Positions 52,586 through 52,636 of a stretch of DNA of 52,636 bases are shown here, piece by piece. Each line of letters begins with the position of its first letter. Position 1 is the stretch's first letter. The stretch covers positions 1 through 52,636 of the forward strand of contig CAMVFC010000004.1 of the NCBI GenBank assembly GCA_947166655.1. The letters are read 5' to 3'. The translations under genes and the position numbers were made by a program. The stretch comes from an uncultured Prevotellaceae bacterium (GTDB lineage: Bacteria; Bacteroidota; Bacteroidia; Bacteroidales; Bacteroidaceae). The notes beneath the pieces were generated by a model that made no database searches, was not told the origin of the DNA, and saw only the letters and a program-made list of their open reading frames with translations.

Positions 52586-52636
52586 GTTCGCCCAGCATGG
52601 GCATACTCTAACGGGTGCAAGTCCCCAAGCCGCCCT
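52586..52636 (+). ncRNA. Probable 5' end of a group II intron (truncated by window edge)
   Basis: GTTCGCCCAGCATGGGCATA, then CTCTAACGGGTGCAAGTCCC, resembles the conserved 5' part of bacterial group II introns (GTGCG start, GCCCA-GCA-TGGGC hairpin, GGG-TGCAAGT-CCC). It starts 6 bases beyond the terminator stem. Placement right behind a terminator hairpin is the known preference of group IIC introns. Only 51 bases are in the window, so the reverse transcriptase gene cannot be seen. Confidence 0.58.

Overview
The window reads as a chromosomal segment of a Bacteroidales bacterium, most likely Prevotella-like (family Prevotellaceae). The evidence is the recurrent Bacteroidota promoter signature (TTTG, about 20 bases, TAnnTTTG), a class III fructose-bisphosphatase, secreted proteins with C-termini resembling type IX secretion sorting tails (GIYIVNGKK, GLYLVGGQK), a C10 (streptopain) protease, and Bacteroidota-type fused sensor kinases. 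No prophage, plasmid backbone or CRISPR array is visible. Family and domain names are recognised by eye from the protein sequences; no database search was run.

Layout. 1-2.9 kb: a leftward operon (DUF4298-like protein, unknown protein, AlkD-like repair protein) and a leftward CAT-like acetyltransferase. 3.1-8.0 kb: an outer-membrane beta-barrel protein, then an ECF sigma-factor operon (sigma, membrane-anchored putative anti-sigma, two exported proteins). 8.2-12.9 kb: a CyuA-like cysteine desulfidase, a secreted EEP-family nuclease and leuCD. 12.9-13.5 kb: a gene-free repeat island. 13.5-21.4 kb: leftward metabolism and housekeeping genes (rpiB, tkt, a BaiN-like flavoprotein, fbp, prmA, an OmpH/Skp-like lipoprotein, a small membrane protein). 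21.5-24.7 kb: pepD and a beta-helix lipoprotein, followed by a 44-bp minisatellite. 25.3-31 kb: cstA (leftward), then gyrA and a TPR protein. 31-39.8 kb: a rightward run of TPR protein, giant fused sensor kinase, response regulator, membrane protein and UvrD/PcrA helicase. 40.3-44.8 kb: a secreted HExxH protein, uridine kinase and a lytic transglycosylase. 44.8-45.4 kb: a second repeat island. 45.4-52.6 kb: a GH35 beta-galactosidase, tRNA-Ala(GGC), a multidomain C10 protease and a zinc-ribbon membrane protein. The window ends in what looks like the 5' end of a group II intron lying just behind a terminator hairpin.

The strongest non-genic signals are repeats. Two 195-bp MITE-like elements (9559-9753 and 45139-45333, inverted relative to each other) differ at only 2 positions and have perfect 18-bp terminal inverted repeats and 5-bp target duplications. 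Two REP-like islands (13132-13330 and 44840-45058) are built on a 22-bp period and end in three near-palindromic 18-mers. A nine-unit minisatellite sits at 24700-25116. A G-rich dispersed repeat has one apparent copy inside the signal-peptide region of a lipoprotein gene. The most unusual protein is the 1247-residue sensor at 32321, which joins an intact-looking histidine kinase to a second membrane-spanning module with a degenerate kinase core.
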